DNA of 64,000 bases from G963676095 sp963676095 (GTDB taxonomy: Bacteria; Bacteroidota; Bacteroidia; Bacteroidales; Prolixibacteraceae), in NCBI GenBank assembly GCA_963676095.1, contig OY781040.1:3968001-4032000 (forward strand), given 5' to 3'. Position numbers and translations under genes: made by a program. This document shows positions 53,049 through 63,700 of this stretch, piece after piece. Positions within the stretch are counted from its first letter, which is position 1, and every line of letters begins with the position of its first letter. Under the pieces are notes generated by a model that saw only the letters and a list, made by a program, of their open reading frames with translations, searched no databases and was not told where the DNA came from.

Positions 53049-56000
53049 TTAGAATTGAAGGTTTACACCAATCACCAATTGCTTAGCTAAAGGAAATGAG
53101 ATAGATCCGCCGCGTTCAGGGTCGTAATTGTCAATTTTGCTGAATGTCAGGAAGTTTTTTAGCGAACCATATACCCTTACCTGGTCGATTTTTGCCTTGC
53201 TGATAACACTGGCCGGTAAATTGTAAGAGAGGGTTATGTCCTTTATTTTAATGTAATCGGCTTTTTCATATAATAACGATGATCCGTAGCTACCAAAGGT
53301 CGTACTCGCAGTTCCGGGGTTCGGGAATTTCGCCTTGGTATTTGAGTAAGTCCAGTAATCGAGGTCTCCCCAGTTTGCTGATTCGAAGTTCAACTGTTTA
53401 TTCATGTCATAAGCAATATAACCTCCCAGCCGGGCGTAAACAAGGACAGACAACGAGAAATCCTTAAATGTGAACGTGTTGTTCATCCCGAAAATGTGGT
53501 TCGGAGAGTTTTTGTAGATAAATTTATCATCGTCGCCCAGTTGTCCGTCGTCATTCCTGTCGATAATTTTAATGGTCCCCGGCGCTCCATAGGCTGACAC
53601 GTATCCGATTGTTTCATCCGGGTGGCGTTCCTGCCAGTCGGCGACATACGTTTCGTATTCGCCTACATCCCAGCAGCCGTTAGCTTTGTAGTCATAAAAA
53701 ATGGAAACAGGTTCTCCGACGATATAGCCGCTGGTTCCGCTGATATTTCTTTCCACACCCTCGGATAAAACGGATACTTTGTCCCTGGGCCTGGAATACG
53801 ACCAGTCAACATTCCATGAAAAATCTTTCGATTTTGCAACTAAAGTACTCAGCGACAATTCAAGCCCGTGTCCTTTGGTCTCGCCAACGTTATCAATAAC
53901 TGTCGGGTAAACCGATGAGGCAGGCACGCTTTTGGTATACAGCAAGTCGGTCGTATGGCTGATATAATAGTCGATACTACCGGATATGCGGTTGTTCAAA
54001 AGCCCGAAGTCCACCCCGAAGTTATAAGCCGAAGTTTTTTCCCAGGTCAGGTCCTGGTTGCCGATTTGACTTGGAATATTCCCGGAAATATTATCGCCAT
54101 CCAGGTAGTAATAAACCAGGTTGCTGCTTAATGTGGTCAGTGTTCTGTAAGCATCGACGGCCGCGTTTCCTGAAAGTCCCCATGATGCACGTAGTTTTAA
54201 GTTATCCAGCCAATTTCCGGTATTATTCATGAAGGATTCGTCGCTGACCCGCCACGAAGCTGCAACCGATGGGAAATAACCCCATTTATGGCCGTCGGCC
54301 AGGGTCGATGAACCGTCTGTACGGACAGAGGCCTGAAATAAATACTTATCGGCATAGCTGTAATTTACCCTGCTGAAGAAGGAGACCATTGATGACTTGA
54401 TATAGTCACTTTCACTTGTTGAACTTGAAATTTTGCTTAGGTCATAAAACCCGCTTTGATAGTAATGTTCCTTTCCACAGTCGCCAGAAGTGATGCTTTC
54501 CTCATAAACGCTTTGTGTCATGCTATGGCCTAACAAGGCAGAAATATCATGTTTCTCGCCAATCCTGGCATGATAGTTTATGGTATTGTCCCAGGTATAT
54601 TTCGTGGTGGTTTCGTGCTCCAGGGATATATATCCTGTGCCGGGAGACTGGTAACGGGCAACACTTTGGTAGTCCTGGTAAATTCCCTGTCTCGATACGG
54701 AACGGTCGAGGGCAAACATCGATTTGAGCGTCAGGTTTTTTACAGGACGTATCTCGGCATAGGTATTCCCAAAAATACGCGATGATTCGGTATTATTTTG
54801 ATAAGCCCCGTCGATTTCGTCAAGCAAGGGACTACAGTGGGCAGCGTATCTCGGGTTAGGGGTCACGTTCAGGGAACCGTCGCTCAGGTAAGCATGCGTA
54901 ATCGTGGTCATTTTTAACGACTGGGAAAAAACGCTGGAGTTCCGGGCATCATGATCCTTGTATGTGTATAAAATACTGCTTCCGACTTTCAGTTTGTCGT
55001 TAACCTTGTGATCGACGTTGATCCGTGCATTATAGCGGTCCATTTCGTCTTTTCTCATTAATCCTTCTTCGTACATGGCCCCCAGCGAAATACTGGCATT
55101 TGTTTTTTCAGATCCCCCGGATACCGACACCTCGTAGTTCTGGGTCAATCCATTCTGAAGGATGATGTCTGCCCAATTGGTGTAAGAGCCATCCTGGTAG
55201 ATTTGGTATTCAGTTGTTCCGTCGTCCAATGCCAGGGTCAAAACATCTTCCACCGTTTTGTTATTGCTGCCCCAGTGAGACAAGTTTTTATCAAGATCAG
55301 CTGCATATTCTGCTGCATCAGCTGCATAATTAGCCTTGTCTACCAACATCTGTACTTCCCTTTCTCCATACATGACCTGCGGCACATGCGTGGGCTGATT
55401 TGAAGACATATACATGTTGAAGTTAACCGTCATCTTCCCGGGTTTTCCGCGTTTCGTGGTGATAAGGATGACGCCGTTGGCCCCCTTGGTTCCATAGATC
55501 GCCGTTGAGGAGGCATCTTTCAGGATGTCCATCGATTCGATGTCGGACGGGTTAATGTCAAGGGTCGAGCCATATTCAACGCCGTCGACCAGGATTAAAG
55601 GGCTATTCCCGGCGGATATTGAACGTTTTCCGCGTAAAGTGAGGCTAAGCCCGGACCCGGCCTGTCCATCCTCTTGCTGGATATCAAGTCCGGGAACACG
55701 TGCCTGCATGGCCTGCATGGCGTTGCTCGTTGTTGTTTTTGCAATCTCATCAGCCCTGACCGAAGATACAGAACCGGTCAGGTCCCTTTTTTTCACGACG
55801 CCGTACCCAATGGCAACCACCTCTTCCAGACCGATGGCTTCTTCCTGCATGGTTACATTAATGACTGAGTTCCCGTTGACGTTAATATCCCTGGTTTTCA
55901 TCCCGACAAAAGAAAAGGTGAGGACTGCATCGTTACTGACAGACGGAAGTGTATATTTCCCGTTGATATCCGTGATAGTTCCCTGTGCCGTTCCTTTTAT

Positions 56001-56459
56001 CACGATGGTTACCCCGGGGAGAGGAGCCCCGTTATCGCCGGTTACCTGGCCTTTCACGGTTATCCGTTGAGGCTGGTCGGTTAAGATTACTTTGTTCGAC
56101 AAAAGAATTTGCCGGTCGAGAATTTCATATTGAATATTAGTACCGGTAAAAAGCTGATCAAGTACGCTCCTGATGTTTTTGTCAGGTGCATTGATTGATA
56201 CTTTTTGTTCAACATCAATCAATTTGCTGTTGTACAAAAAGAAAAAATCCGTTTGTTCTTCTATGGAGTTAAGTACCTGTTTTATAGAGGTATTTTCCAT
56301 TTTAAGGGTGAGCCTGGTGTTTTGTGCGTAACCGCTTATCGCGAAACTCTGAAACACCGGCAGAAGCAATGCTAGCAGTGTTAGTCTCATAGTAAAAAGT
56401 AACTTTGATTTCCAGGTCATAGTAACCCTGGAAACAATTAAAAATTGTTTTTTTTTCAT
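53049..56459 (-). CDS. SusC/RagA TonB-dependent receptor with STN domain (PUL3)
   Basis: Outer-membrane TonB-dependent importer, 1136 aa. Seen: signal region (about 20-45), STN domain (about 55-120, EEQTDFFFLYNSKLIDV), carboxypeptidase-regulatory-like domain (about 130-215, GVTIVIKGTAQGTI), plug (EEVVAIGYGVVKKRDLTGSV...LILVDGVEYG) and barrel ending QLVIGVNLQF. SusD starts 17 bases after its stop. A GGGGAAATG hairpin precedes its start by about 67 nt. Confidence 0.95.
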   Translation of the reverse strand: MKKKQFLIVSRVTMTWKSKLLFTMRLTLLALLLPVFQSFAISGYAQNTRLTLKMENTSIKQVLNSIEEQTDFFFLYNSKLIDVEQKVSINAPDKNIRSVLDQLFTGTNIQYEILDRQILLSNKVILTDQPQRITVKGQVTGDNGAPLPGVTIVIKGTAQGTITDINGKYTLPSVSNDAVLTFSFVGMKTRDINVNGNSVINVTMQEEAIGLEEVVAIGYGVVKKRDLTGSVSSVRADEIAKTTTSNAMQAMQARVPGLDIQQEDGQAGSGLSLTLRGKRSISAGNSPLILVDGVEYGSTLDINPSDIESMDILKDASSTAIYGTKGANGVILITTKRGKPGKMTVNFNMYMSSNQPTHVPQVMYGEREVQMLVDKANYAADAAEYAADLDKNLSHWGSNNKTVEDVLTLALDDGTTEYQIYQDGSYTNWADIILQNGLTQNYEVSVSGGSEKTNASISLGAMYEEGLMRKDEMDRYNARINVDHKVNDKLKVGSSILYTYKDHDARNSSVFSQSLKMTTITHAYLSDGSLNVTPNPRYAAHCSPLLDEIDGAYQNNTESSRIFGNTYAEIRPVKNLTLKSMFALDRSVSRQGIYQDYQSVARYQSPGTGYISLEHETTTKYTWDNTINYHARIGEKHDISALLGHSMTQSVYEESITSGDCGKEHYYQSGFYDLSKISSSTSESDYIKSSMVSFFSRVNYSYADKYLFQASVRTDGSSTLADGHKWGYFPSVAASWRVSDESFMNNTGNWLDNLKLRASWGLSGNAAVDAYRTLTTLSSNLVYYYLDGDNISGNIPSQIGNQDLTWEKTSAYNFGVDFGLLNNRISGSIDYYISHTTDLLYTKSVPASSVYPTVIDNVGETKGHGLELSLSTLVAKSKDFSWNVDWSYSRPRDKVSVLSEGVERNISGTSGYIVGEPVSIFYDYKANGCWDVGEYETYVADWQERHPDETIGYVSAYGAPGTIKIIDRNDDGQLGDDDKFIYKNSPNHIFGMNNTFTFKDFSLSVLVYARLGGYIAYDMNKQLNFESANWGDLDYWTYSNTKAKFPNPGTASTTFGSYGSSLLYEKADYIKIKDITLSYNLPASVISKAKIDQVRVYGSLKNFLTFSKIDNYDPERGGSISFPLAKQLVIGVNLQF

Positions 56460-56525
56460 AAGTTTGTCTTGTTTTATATTAACAACTCAATTTTTTGGCT
56501 TAAGTGCCGGAATTGTGTTAGAATA

Positions 56526-56551
56526 AGGGGAAATGGGCAAACATTTCCCCT
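56526..56551 (-). promoter_or_regulatory. Leader hairpin upstream of susC3
   Basis: AGGGGAAATG (56526-56535) pairs perfectly with CATTTCCCCT (56542-56551) around six bases, 67 nt upstream of the susC ATG and 38 bases after fecR. Closely similar to the susC2 stem. Confidence 0.65.
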
Positions 56552-56588
56552 CTCTTTGTTACGATCCAAGTTCAAATCATAGGCATCT

Positions 56589-57626
56589 TTATTTTTTTGT
56601 GAGTATAATTTTCTGTTGTTCAAAACTTCCGTCTTTCAGCTTTTCCAATGGAATGATCGTGTACCCGATAGGCGAAGTCTTTTTCAGCAGGTCCAGTATC
56701 TGCGAGATTGTTTCGTTCCTGAAGGTTGCCGTGTAGATGTAACCGGCTATTTCAGGATCGGCTATTTCTATATCGACGTTAAACCACCGGTCCAGTCTCC
56801 TGATGACCTCATTCATGCTGTCTTCCCTGAAAATCAGTCGTCCCTCGATCCAGGAAGTATATTTGTCTGTGTTTACATAATTAAGCGAAAGTTTGTTGTT
56901 CCCCTGTCGATAGAGGGCTTTCTGACCGGGCTGCATTTCTGCAATTTTTTGTCTTTTTTCAGAATTTATTCCGTATAGTTTAACTTTTCCGTCAGTGAGG
57001 ACAATTTCAGTACTTCGTTCTTCCATGTAGTTGGTGACATTGAATTTTGTACCAATAACCTCGATCCCTATTTTTCCAAGATTTACAAGAAAGGGGTGCT
57101 CCTTGTCTTTTGTAACCGAGAAAAAAGCTTCACCTGTAAGTTTTACATTTCGGTTGCCGTTCACAAATGGGGTAGGGTAGGATAATCGCGAACCTGAATT
57201 CATCCAGACATGGGTCCCGTCAGGTAGTGTTACCTGCGATTTTATTCCCGGAGGAGTAACTACTGTTTGCCACACAACCGAATTTTCGGGAGCCCTGTCC
57301 TGTTTGGCCAGGAAAAATATTGTTCCGGCAATTAACAGGGGGAGCAGCAAAACGGCGGCAATACGCTGCCAGTAATAAAGGAACCCTTTATTTTGTCTTG
57401 CTTTTTCTATTTCTTTATCGACTTTTTGCAAAGCTTTGGCTGGATCATACCTTCTCATTTCCCGGAGAAGTTCTATTGAACGGGATACTTTTTCCGCATT
57501 TTTGAATGCTAAAAAGTTTTCTTCAGAGGTTTCTTTCCATTCCTCAATGGCTTCCTGTTCCTGTCGGGTAAGTGAGCCGGAGAAGTAGCGGGCCAGTAAC
57601 TCGGTATAGTCAAATTCTTCTGTCAT
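56589..57626 (-). CDS. FecR-family anti-sigma factor (PUL3)
   Basis: 345-aa anti-sigma factor from the ATG at 57626 (MTEEFDYTELLARYFSG). The open frame continues upstream to 57917 through the octamer-repeat region, which is unlike any FecR and is rejected as coding. Seen: cytoplasmic N-terminal domain, membrane helix (about 88-105, IAAVLLLPLLIAGTIFFL), FecR domain (TPPGIKSQVTLPDGTHVWMNSGSRLSYP; ATYKGKV-like DGKVKLYG) and the RRLDRWFNVDIE end. It follows the ECF gene after a 506-base gap. Confidence 0.92.
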   Translation of the reverse strand: MTEEFDYTELLARYFSGSLTRQEQEAIEEWKETSEENFLAFKNAEKVSRSIELLREMRRYDPAKALQKVDKEIEKARQNKGFLYYWQRIAAVLLLPLLIAGTIFFLAKQDRAPENSVVWQTVVTPPGIKSQVTLPDGTHVWMNSGSRLSYPTPFVNGNRNVKLTGEAFFSVTKDKEHPFLVNLGKIGIEVIGTKFNVTNYMEERSTEIVLTDGKVKLYGINSEKRQKIAEMQPGQKALYRQGNNKLSLNYVNTDKYTSWIEGRLIFREDSMNEVIRRLDRWFNVDIEIADPEIAGYIYTATFRNETISQILDLLKKTSPIGYTIIPLEKLKDGSFEQQKIILTKK

Positions 57627-57763
57627 TTCAGTAATCTTCAGGTCGAATGAAGAAAGATTTTTGGATCCTTCAGATTTAAGACACTTCAGCGCGGAGAAAC
57701 ACATATTGGAAAAGCAAAAAAAAGAGAAAGGCGCGGAGACAGGAGGGAGGACCATATTGTGAA

Positions 57764-57831
57764 CTGGTGAGCTGGAGGACTGGTGAGTTGGTGAATTAGC
57801 GAATTGGTGAATGACTGAATGATAGAATTGG
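57764..57831. repeat. 8-bp tandem repeat, about 8.5 units
   Basis: Degenerate octamers CTGGTGAG, CTGGAGGA, CTGGTGAG, TTGGTGAA, TTAGCGAA, TTGGTGAA, TGACTGAA, TGATAGAA, TTGG run without interruption. The period is 8, not a multiple of three, so length changes would shift any reading frame through it. Confidence 0.85.
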
Positions 57832-57862
57832 AACCCGAACAATAGGTATAGAAGCAATAGAT

Positions 57863-57945
57863 GTTTGAATGTTTGACGTTTCTCTGTTGGAAAGGACAGG
57901 AAACCAACTAACAACACTCAAACTACAAAGTATCAAACATTCAAA
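57863..57945. repeat. 14-bp inverted repeat with nested stem
   Basis: GTTTGAATGTTTGA (57863-57876) is exactly inverted at 57932-57945, with 55 bases between. Inside, GTTGG (57886-57890) pairs with CCAAC (57903-57907). Each arm is itself a tandem GTTTGA pair. Possible regulator site, or the remnant ends of a small mobile sequence. Confidence 0.65.
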
Positions 57946-58132
57946 CGGCATAGCCCTAAACAATAGTAACAATGTTAACCATATTAACAACAGAAACTAC
58001 TACTTGGCGTTCAGTCCCGCGTCTTGAATGTTCACCATGGATAATATGGATTAGCACAGATTCCGGAATTAGGATTGGATGAAATTAAACACAGAAACAA
58101 GAATTAACCAAAACAACCATAGAAATTAACCT

Positions 58133-58699
58133 CTATTTTAAAAGGATAAGGAGCAGGGCTGCCGGAAGGTAGTCTTTTAATTCGGTCCGGAGGATTTTCA
58201 GGGCATTGCTGATTTGAAGTTCTACCGTTCTTTTTGAGATGCACAGCATTTCAGAAATTTTTTCGTTGTCTTTTCCTTCCAGGCGGCTCAGGACAAATAT
58301 TTCACGACAGCGGGGCGGCAGTTTCTGCAACCCTTTTTTTATCAGTTCCGTAAGTTCCGGTTCTGTAAATTCCCATCCTGCGTACTCGTCGTTATTTTCG
58401 GCAGCATTGAGGATCATGCTGCCATATTCTTCTTTTACCTTAACATGTTTCAGGTAATTGACCGCCCTGTTTTTGATTGATGTGAAGAAATAGGATTTCA
58501 GGGAAGAGTTGATTTTTGGACCGGCGTTGTCTGTCCAGATTTTAACGAAAAAATCCTGAACAATATCTTCTGCTATTTCCCGGTCGTTGACCCACCTTTG
58601 GGCATAGGCACAAAGCCCTGAATAATAATAATTGAAAACAAAATCGAACACGACCTTGTTTTTTCCTGCCAGTCCGGATATGAGGTATTTTTCGTCCAA
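58133..58699 (-). CDS. ECF sigma-70 factor (PUL3)
   Basis: 188-aa ECF sigma factor with region 2 (VFDFVFNYYYSGLCAYAQRWV, AEDIVQDFFVKIWTDN) and region 4 (LPPRCREIFVLSRLEGKDNEKISEMLCISKRTVELQISNAL). Starts 204 bases from the divergent PUL4 sigma gene. A TATCTTTG box lies just upstream. Pairs with the PUL3 FecR despite the long gap. Confidence 0.94.
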   Translation of the reverse strand: MDEKYLISGLAGKNKVVFDFVFNYYYSGLCAYAQRWVNDREIAEDIVQDFFVKIWTDNAGPKINSSLKSYFFTSIKNRAVNYLKHVKVKEEYGSMILNAAENNDEYAGWEFTEPELTELIKKGLQKLPPRCREIFVLSRLEGKDNEKISEMLCISKRTVELQISNALKILRTELKDYLPAALLLILLK

Positions 58700-58719
58700 T
58701 GTCTGAATGATTAGTCTTT

Positions 58720-58727
58720 CAAAGATA
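58720..58727 (-). promoter_or_regulatory. -7 box for the PUL3 sigma gene
   Basis: Minus strand TATCTTTG, 20 bases upstream of the ATG at 58699; predicted leader about 14 nt. No clear -33 TTG. Confidence 0.55.
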
Positions 58728-58902
58728 AAAACTATGTTTAAAAGGTTTATTGCTATGCTAGAAAAATGACTGACTTTATAGGTAGGCTAATTAGGAGAAT
58801 TGATATTTTTTATATGTTTGTACCAACCTTTAAAAATCTTTTAACTGAATAACCTGGCATCAAATCAGTTGTTTTGTTTTGCAATACGACTGCAAATGAC
58901 TA

Positions 58903-59508
58903 ATGAGTTTCGTCGTGAAAGAATCTGAATGTGAAAAAAATTGGATTATTGATCTAAAAAATGGGAGTAAGAAAGCATTCCAAAACCTTTTTGAGGAATA
59001 CGGGAAACGTATTTTTGCTTTTGCCAAGGGCTATCTAAAATCGAATGAGGAGGCTGAAGAGGTTGTTCAGGAGGTTTTTGTAAAGATATGGAACATCAGA
59101 AGTTCGATTAACACGGAACTGTCTTTTAAATCATTTCTCTTTAAGATCACTTATAATTACATCCGTGAGCTATTTTTAAAAAAGAGCAGGGAAAACAGTT
59201 ATAAACATGAAATTCTTAATTTTACGATTGATTTTGATACCCGCACAGAAGAGAGAATTGATTATCATTCGTTGCTTGAGCTTGTTGAAAAGTTGATTGA
59301 TCAACTGCCCCCCCGTCAAAAAGAAATTATACTTTTAAAAAGGAAGCAAGGATTGCCTGTAAAAGAAATCGCTGTCCTTTTGAATATTTCACCCAGGACC
59401 GTGGAGAAGCACTTGGCAGAAGCACTAAGGCATCTAAAAATAAAATTGACAGAGGAGCATATCGCCGGAATATTGTTTTTTTATTTATTCCTGGAAAAAA
59501 ATAAGTAG
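58903..59508 (+). CDS. ECF sigma-70 factor (PUL4)
   Basis: 201-aa ECF sigma factor with region 2 (FQNLFEEYGKRIFAFAKGYL, EEVVQEVFVKIWNIRSSI) and region 4 (LPPRQKEIILLKRKQGLPVKEIAVLLNISPRTVEKHL). It is the closest in pattern to the PUL1 sigma factor. Divergent from PUL3. FecR starts 79 bases downstream. Confidence 0.94.
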   Translation: MSFVVKESECEKNWIIDLKNGSKKAFQNLFEEYGKRIFAFAKGYLKSNEEAEEVVQEVFVKIWNIRSSINTELSFKSFLFKITYNYIRELFLKKSRENSYKHEILNFTIDFDTRTEERIDYHSLLELVEKLIDQLPPRQKEIILLKRKQGLPVKEIAVLLNISPRTVEKHLAEALRHLKIKLTEEHIAGILFFYLFLEKNK

Positions 59509-59587
59509 AAAGTTCCTTTTAGACTACGTAGTTTTTCATTCTCATCCATATTACTTACAGGGAACATTCAATTTTAGCCTTTTTTCG

Positions 59588-60634
59588 ATGATGAATGAAT
59601 TAAAAAGCACGATACACGATTTTTTCAAAAATCGCTATACCAGGCATGAATATTTTTCGGTATGCCGGGAATTTGAAAATGGAGCTGGGAATAAGCCTTT
59701 TCTTGAAGAGCTGGAAAAACAGTGGGAAGAATTGGATGCCGGTGATAGTTCTGATTTTAACATCAAACAGACCTGGAATAAAATAATTGACAGGATCAAT
59801 ACCTCAAAGACTTCAAAAAGTCCGGTTACTCCGGTTTTATATTTGGTCCGGAACGTTGCGGCTATCCTGTTTTTACCTTTATTGATTGCGTCACTCTTCT
59901 TTTATTTTTCGTCAAACAGCAGAACGGGAAAAAATGCCTGGGCTGAAATAAAATGCCCGGCAGGCGTCAGGACCGAATTTCAATTGCCTGACGGTTCTAA
60001 GGGGTTCCTTAACAGTAATTCGAAATTAAAATATCCGGTAATTTTTAATGATGCCAGGAATGTCTATTTAACAGGTGAAGCTTTTTTTGAGGTTGTAAAA
60101 AATAAGAGAAGTAAATTTACTGTCACCGCAGGGAAGTTGAAAGTAGAAGTTATGGGGACCAGTTTCAATATTATGAGTTACGAGGATCAGCAGAACGAAG
60201 AGATAACCCTGGAAACAGGCCACTTAAAAGTGTTTGGTAGCGATAATAAGCAGCTTTCCATTTTATCTCCGGATCAACAATTTGTTCTGAATAAAGAACA
60301 GAACCGATACACGAAAAGAGAGGTGAATACCCTTAATTATACCTCCTGGACATCCGGAAAGCTGATTATCCAGAATGAGCGGTTTGAAGATGTCGCAAAA
60401 AAACTGAGCAGGTGGTATAATGTTGATATTGATATTGAAGGCCGGACCATTAAGGATTTTAGATATTATGCAACGTTTGAGAATGAACCATTAGATGAAG
60501 TATTAAGATTAATTTCAATTACCGCTCCGATACAATACCGGGAAGATACAAGAGTAAGATATCCAGATGGAAGTTTTTCGAAACGAAAAATAGAATTCAG
60601 AACAGATCGTGACAGAATAAAAGATTTTAATTAA
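59588..60634 (+). CDS. FecR-family anti-sigma factor (PUL4)
   Basis: 348-aa anti-sigma factor: cytoplasmic N-terminus, membrane helix (about 92-112, VAAILFLPLLIASLFFYF), FecR domain (CPAGVRTEFQLPDGSKGFLNSNSKLKYP; VTAGKLKVEVMGTSFN) and the KKLSRWYNVDIDIE end. Like PUL1 it has a tight link to the sigma gene. A hairpin starts three bases after its stop codon. Confidence 0.93.
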   Translation: MMNELKSTIHDFFKNRYTRHEYFSVCREFENGAGNKPFLEELEKQWEELDAGDSSDFNIKQTWNKIIDRINTSKTSKSPVTPVLYLVRNVAAILFLPLLIASLFFYFSSNSRTGKNAWAEIKCPAGVRTEFQLPDGSKGFLNSNSKLKYPVIFNDARNVYLTGEAFFEVVKNKRSKFTVTAGKLKVEVMGTSFNIMSYEDQQNEEITLETGHLKVFGSDNKQLSILSPDQQFVLNKEQNRYTKREVNTLNYTSWTSGKLIIQNERFEDVAKKLSRWYNVDIDIEGRTIKDFRYYATFENEPLDEVLRLISITAPIQYREDTRVRYPDGSFSKRKIEFRTDRDRIKDFN

Positions 60635-60636
60635 AA

Positions 60637-60661
60637 AGGAAGGTGCTACCAACACCTTCCT
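60637..60661 (+). promoter_or_regulatory. Hairpin between fecR4 and susC4
   Basis: AGGAAGGTG (60637-60645) pairs perfectly with CACCTTCCT (60653-60661), 55 nt upstream of the susC ATG. No T-run follows (GAATGAAAAG), so it is not a standard terminator. Confidence 0.6.
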
Positions 60662-60715
60662 GAATGAAAAGCAGTGTAAGCTCTGAAGTTATTAACTACT
60701 TAACAATTCAAATTT

Positions 60716-63700
60716 ATGAAAAAAAAGTTTATGGATGGAGTTGGAATGTCCAACTTCTTAAAAATGTTAAAAATCATGCGACTAAGTGCATTTCTTTTAA
60801 TGGTCTTTGCTCTTCAGACGTGGGCCTCGTCATCGTACTCGCAACAAACGCTTATTACGCTTAACCTCAAGAATGTAAAAGTTTTAGAGATTTTGAACCA
60901 GATCGAGAACTCCACGAATTATTATTTTTTGTTTAATAAGGACCTGGTAGATATTGATCGGGTTGTTTCTGTCTCTGCAAATCAAAAGAAAATCAGTGAA
61001 ATCCTAACGGATTTATTTGCGGGGACAAATGTAAAATTTGTCGTGTCGGACCGCCAGATTGTTTTGACTACCGGGAGTAGTAAAAGTTCACAGAGTCAGC
61101 CGCAAAAATCCGTTTCGGGCAAAGTGACTGATCCTGCAGGTATCCCTGTGCCCGGGGTTTCGGTTGTAATAAAGGGGACAACAACCGGAACGATTACCGA
61201 TGTAAACGGTAATTATTCGTTAAGCGGCCTTCCGGAAAATGCCCTCCTTCAATTTTCTTTTGTTGGAATGAAGGCGCAGGAAATAGCGGTTGGAGAGAAT
61301 TCGATAATCAATGTCTCTCTTGCAGAGGAAGCTGTTGGTATTGAGGAAGTTGTTGCTGTGGGCTACGGCACCCAGAAAAAAGTGAATTTAACGGGATCTG
61401 TAGGCAGTGTTAAGATGGATGATCTGGAAAACAGACCACTTACAAACACTGGATTGGCTTTGCAAGGGACTATTGCTGGTGTGTATGCGCTGCAAAGTTC
61501 AGGGCAACCCGGAGCTGATGATGCCGTTATCAATATTCGTGGTGTCGGAAATTTTGATGACAGTTCTCCTTTAATATTGATTGATGGGCTTCCTTCCAGT
61601 ATTTCCGATGTTAACCCGAACGATATACAATCAATTTCGGTATTGAAAGATGCTGCCTCTGCGTCTATTTATGGTAACAGGGCAGCCAATGGTGTAATTT
61701 TAATTACTACCAGGAGGGGAGAGGAAGGTAAACTGAAAGTGAGTTACAGCGGGTACTTTGGTGTGCAAAAAGCCACTTCTCTTCCCGATGTTTTAAACTC
61801 TGTTGATTATGCTACACTTTACAATGAAGCTTCGGCAAATGCCGGGGGCAATACAATATACACCGATGAAGAGATAGAAAAATTTGCAGCACACGACGAT
61901 CCTTTGTACCCTGATAATAACTATTTTGATATTTATTATGATGTGGCTAAAATGCAGAATCACAGGATTAACGTTACCGGTGCTAACGAAAATATACGGT
62001 TTGCGTTTATGCTGGGGCATTTAGATCAGGACGGTATCCTCGTTGGAACGAATTATAAAAAGACTGATTTCAGATCTAACATCGATGCATATTTCCTGAA
62101 GGATAAAAAGCTCAGGTTCTCTGTAAATATCGCCGGTAACCTGGGCGTTAAAACTGAACCTACAGATTTATGGAATACCAAGTGGTACGCTACAAATGCG
62201 CCGGTTATTCCATTAGTCGACGCGGACGGTAACTGGATAGCAGCTAACGGGGAGCGTAACTACTATGGCGAAGTTAAAGAAGGAAGTACCTTGATACAGA
62301 AACGTTATAACCTGAGCGGACAGGTAGAGGCAGAATACAAAATATTCAAAGATCTGAGCGTACAGTTTACTTATGGCTATAATATTGTAGACTACAACAA
62401 AAATGCGTTTCATGCTAATGTTACCCTTTACGATGCTGCCGGAAGCAGCAAAGATCTTACCTCTAACTTAACTGTTACCGATGGCCGAGATATTCAGACA
62501 ATGCTTACCTCTTTGCTTAAATACAACAAAACATTCGGGGAGCATCAACTAAATTTTCTGGCAGGGTATTCGGAAGAAGAATATACATATGACTGGGAAA
62601 GTGGCTACCGCTCAGGCTTTGTTAATAACATACAACGGGTATTGAGCCTTGGTGATGCCTCAACCCAGACAAATGATGCCGGGAGCTACGACCTTGGCTT
62701 ACGGTCGTATTTCGGACGGATAAACTATACTTTTAAGGACAGGTACCTCTTCGAAGCAAACGTCAGGAGAGATGGTTCATCCCGCTTTGCTGACGGCCAT
62801 AAGTGGGGCACATTCCCGTCGTTTTCTGCAGGCTGGATAATCTCGAAGGAAGATTTCATGCAACGTGTTAGCTGGCTTAGCTTACTTAAGCTACGTGCTT
62901 CCTGGGGGCAACTTGGTAATGAGAGAATCAGTACATATTATAACGGCAGCGACGTGTTAACTTCAGGAGAAAACTACTCATTTGGGGGTACCCTGTACAG
63001 TGGGGTGGCGGTTACGGCTATGACTAACAAGGAGCTTACGTGGGAAAAATCGGAACAGAAAAATATTGGTATAGACTTTATGCTGAACAATGGGATTGAA
63101 GTAACTGCCGATTTCTTTGACAAAAGGACAAAAGACCTTTTATTGACGCAGCCTATTCCGCTGACCATGGCGTTGAGCGATCCATATGCAAATGCCGGTG
63201 AAGTCCAGAATAAAGGTATTGAAGCTTCTATAACCTACAGAAAAACGTTTGCCAACGGGCTTAAATTGCGTACAACAGCTAACCTGTCCCATATTGTAAA
63301 TAAAATTACCAAGTTAAACGTAGCGGAGATTATAAGTTCTCCAAAAGCTACAAAGGTTGGATATGCCATTAATTCGTTCTATGGCTATGAAATGGATGGG
63401 ATATATCAACTCGCGGATTTTACGTGGGATACTAACGCTGAGGAATATGTCTTGAACCCGGATGTGGTTTCTATCGCAGCTTACGATGTTCAGCCAGGTG
63501 ATATCAAGTACAAAGATCTTAACGGCGATGGTGAGATTAATATAAATGATGACAGAAAAGTTATCGGCAAGCAGTTTCCCGACTTAACTTATTCTTTAAA
63601 CATTAACCTGGAATGGAAACGATTTGACCTTGGCATATTTTTACAGGGAGTACAAGGAATACAGGGTTATACCTATTATGAGATTGCCACTCCCTTTAGT

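Larger units (their letters stand above)
57627..58132. other. Repeat-bearing gap between PUL3 sigma and fecR genes
   Basis: 506 bases without a supported gene. It holds an octamer tandem array (57764-57831) and a 14-bp perfect inverted repeat (57863-57945). In the other PULs of the window this gap is -11 to 125 bases, so the insertion is unusual. The rest (57946-58132) is A/T-rich with no recognised element. Confidence 0.6.

Noticed and set aside
55525..56070. 181-aa plus-strand frame inside susC3
   Set aside because: Antisense shadow of the conserved carboxypeptidase-regulatory/plug region; the same kind of shadow appears in the other susC genes.
57627..57917. N-terminal extension of the PUL3 FecR reading frame
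   Set aside because: It runs through the octamer repeat and has no FecR similarity; MTEEFDYTELL at 57626 is a normal FecR start.
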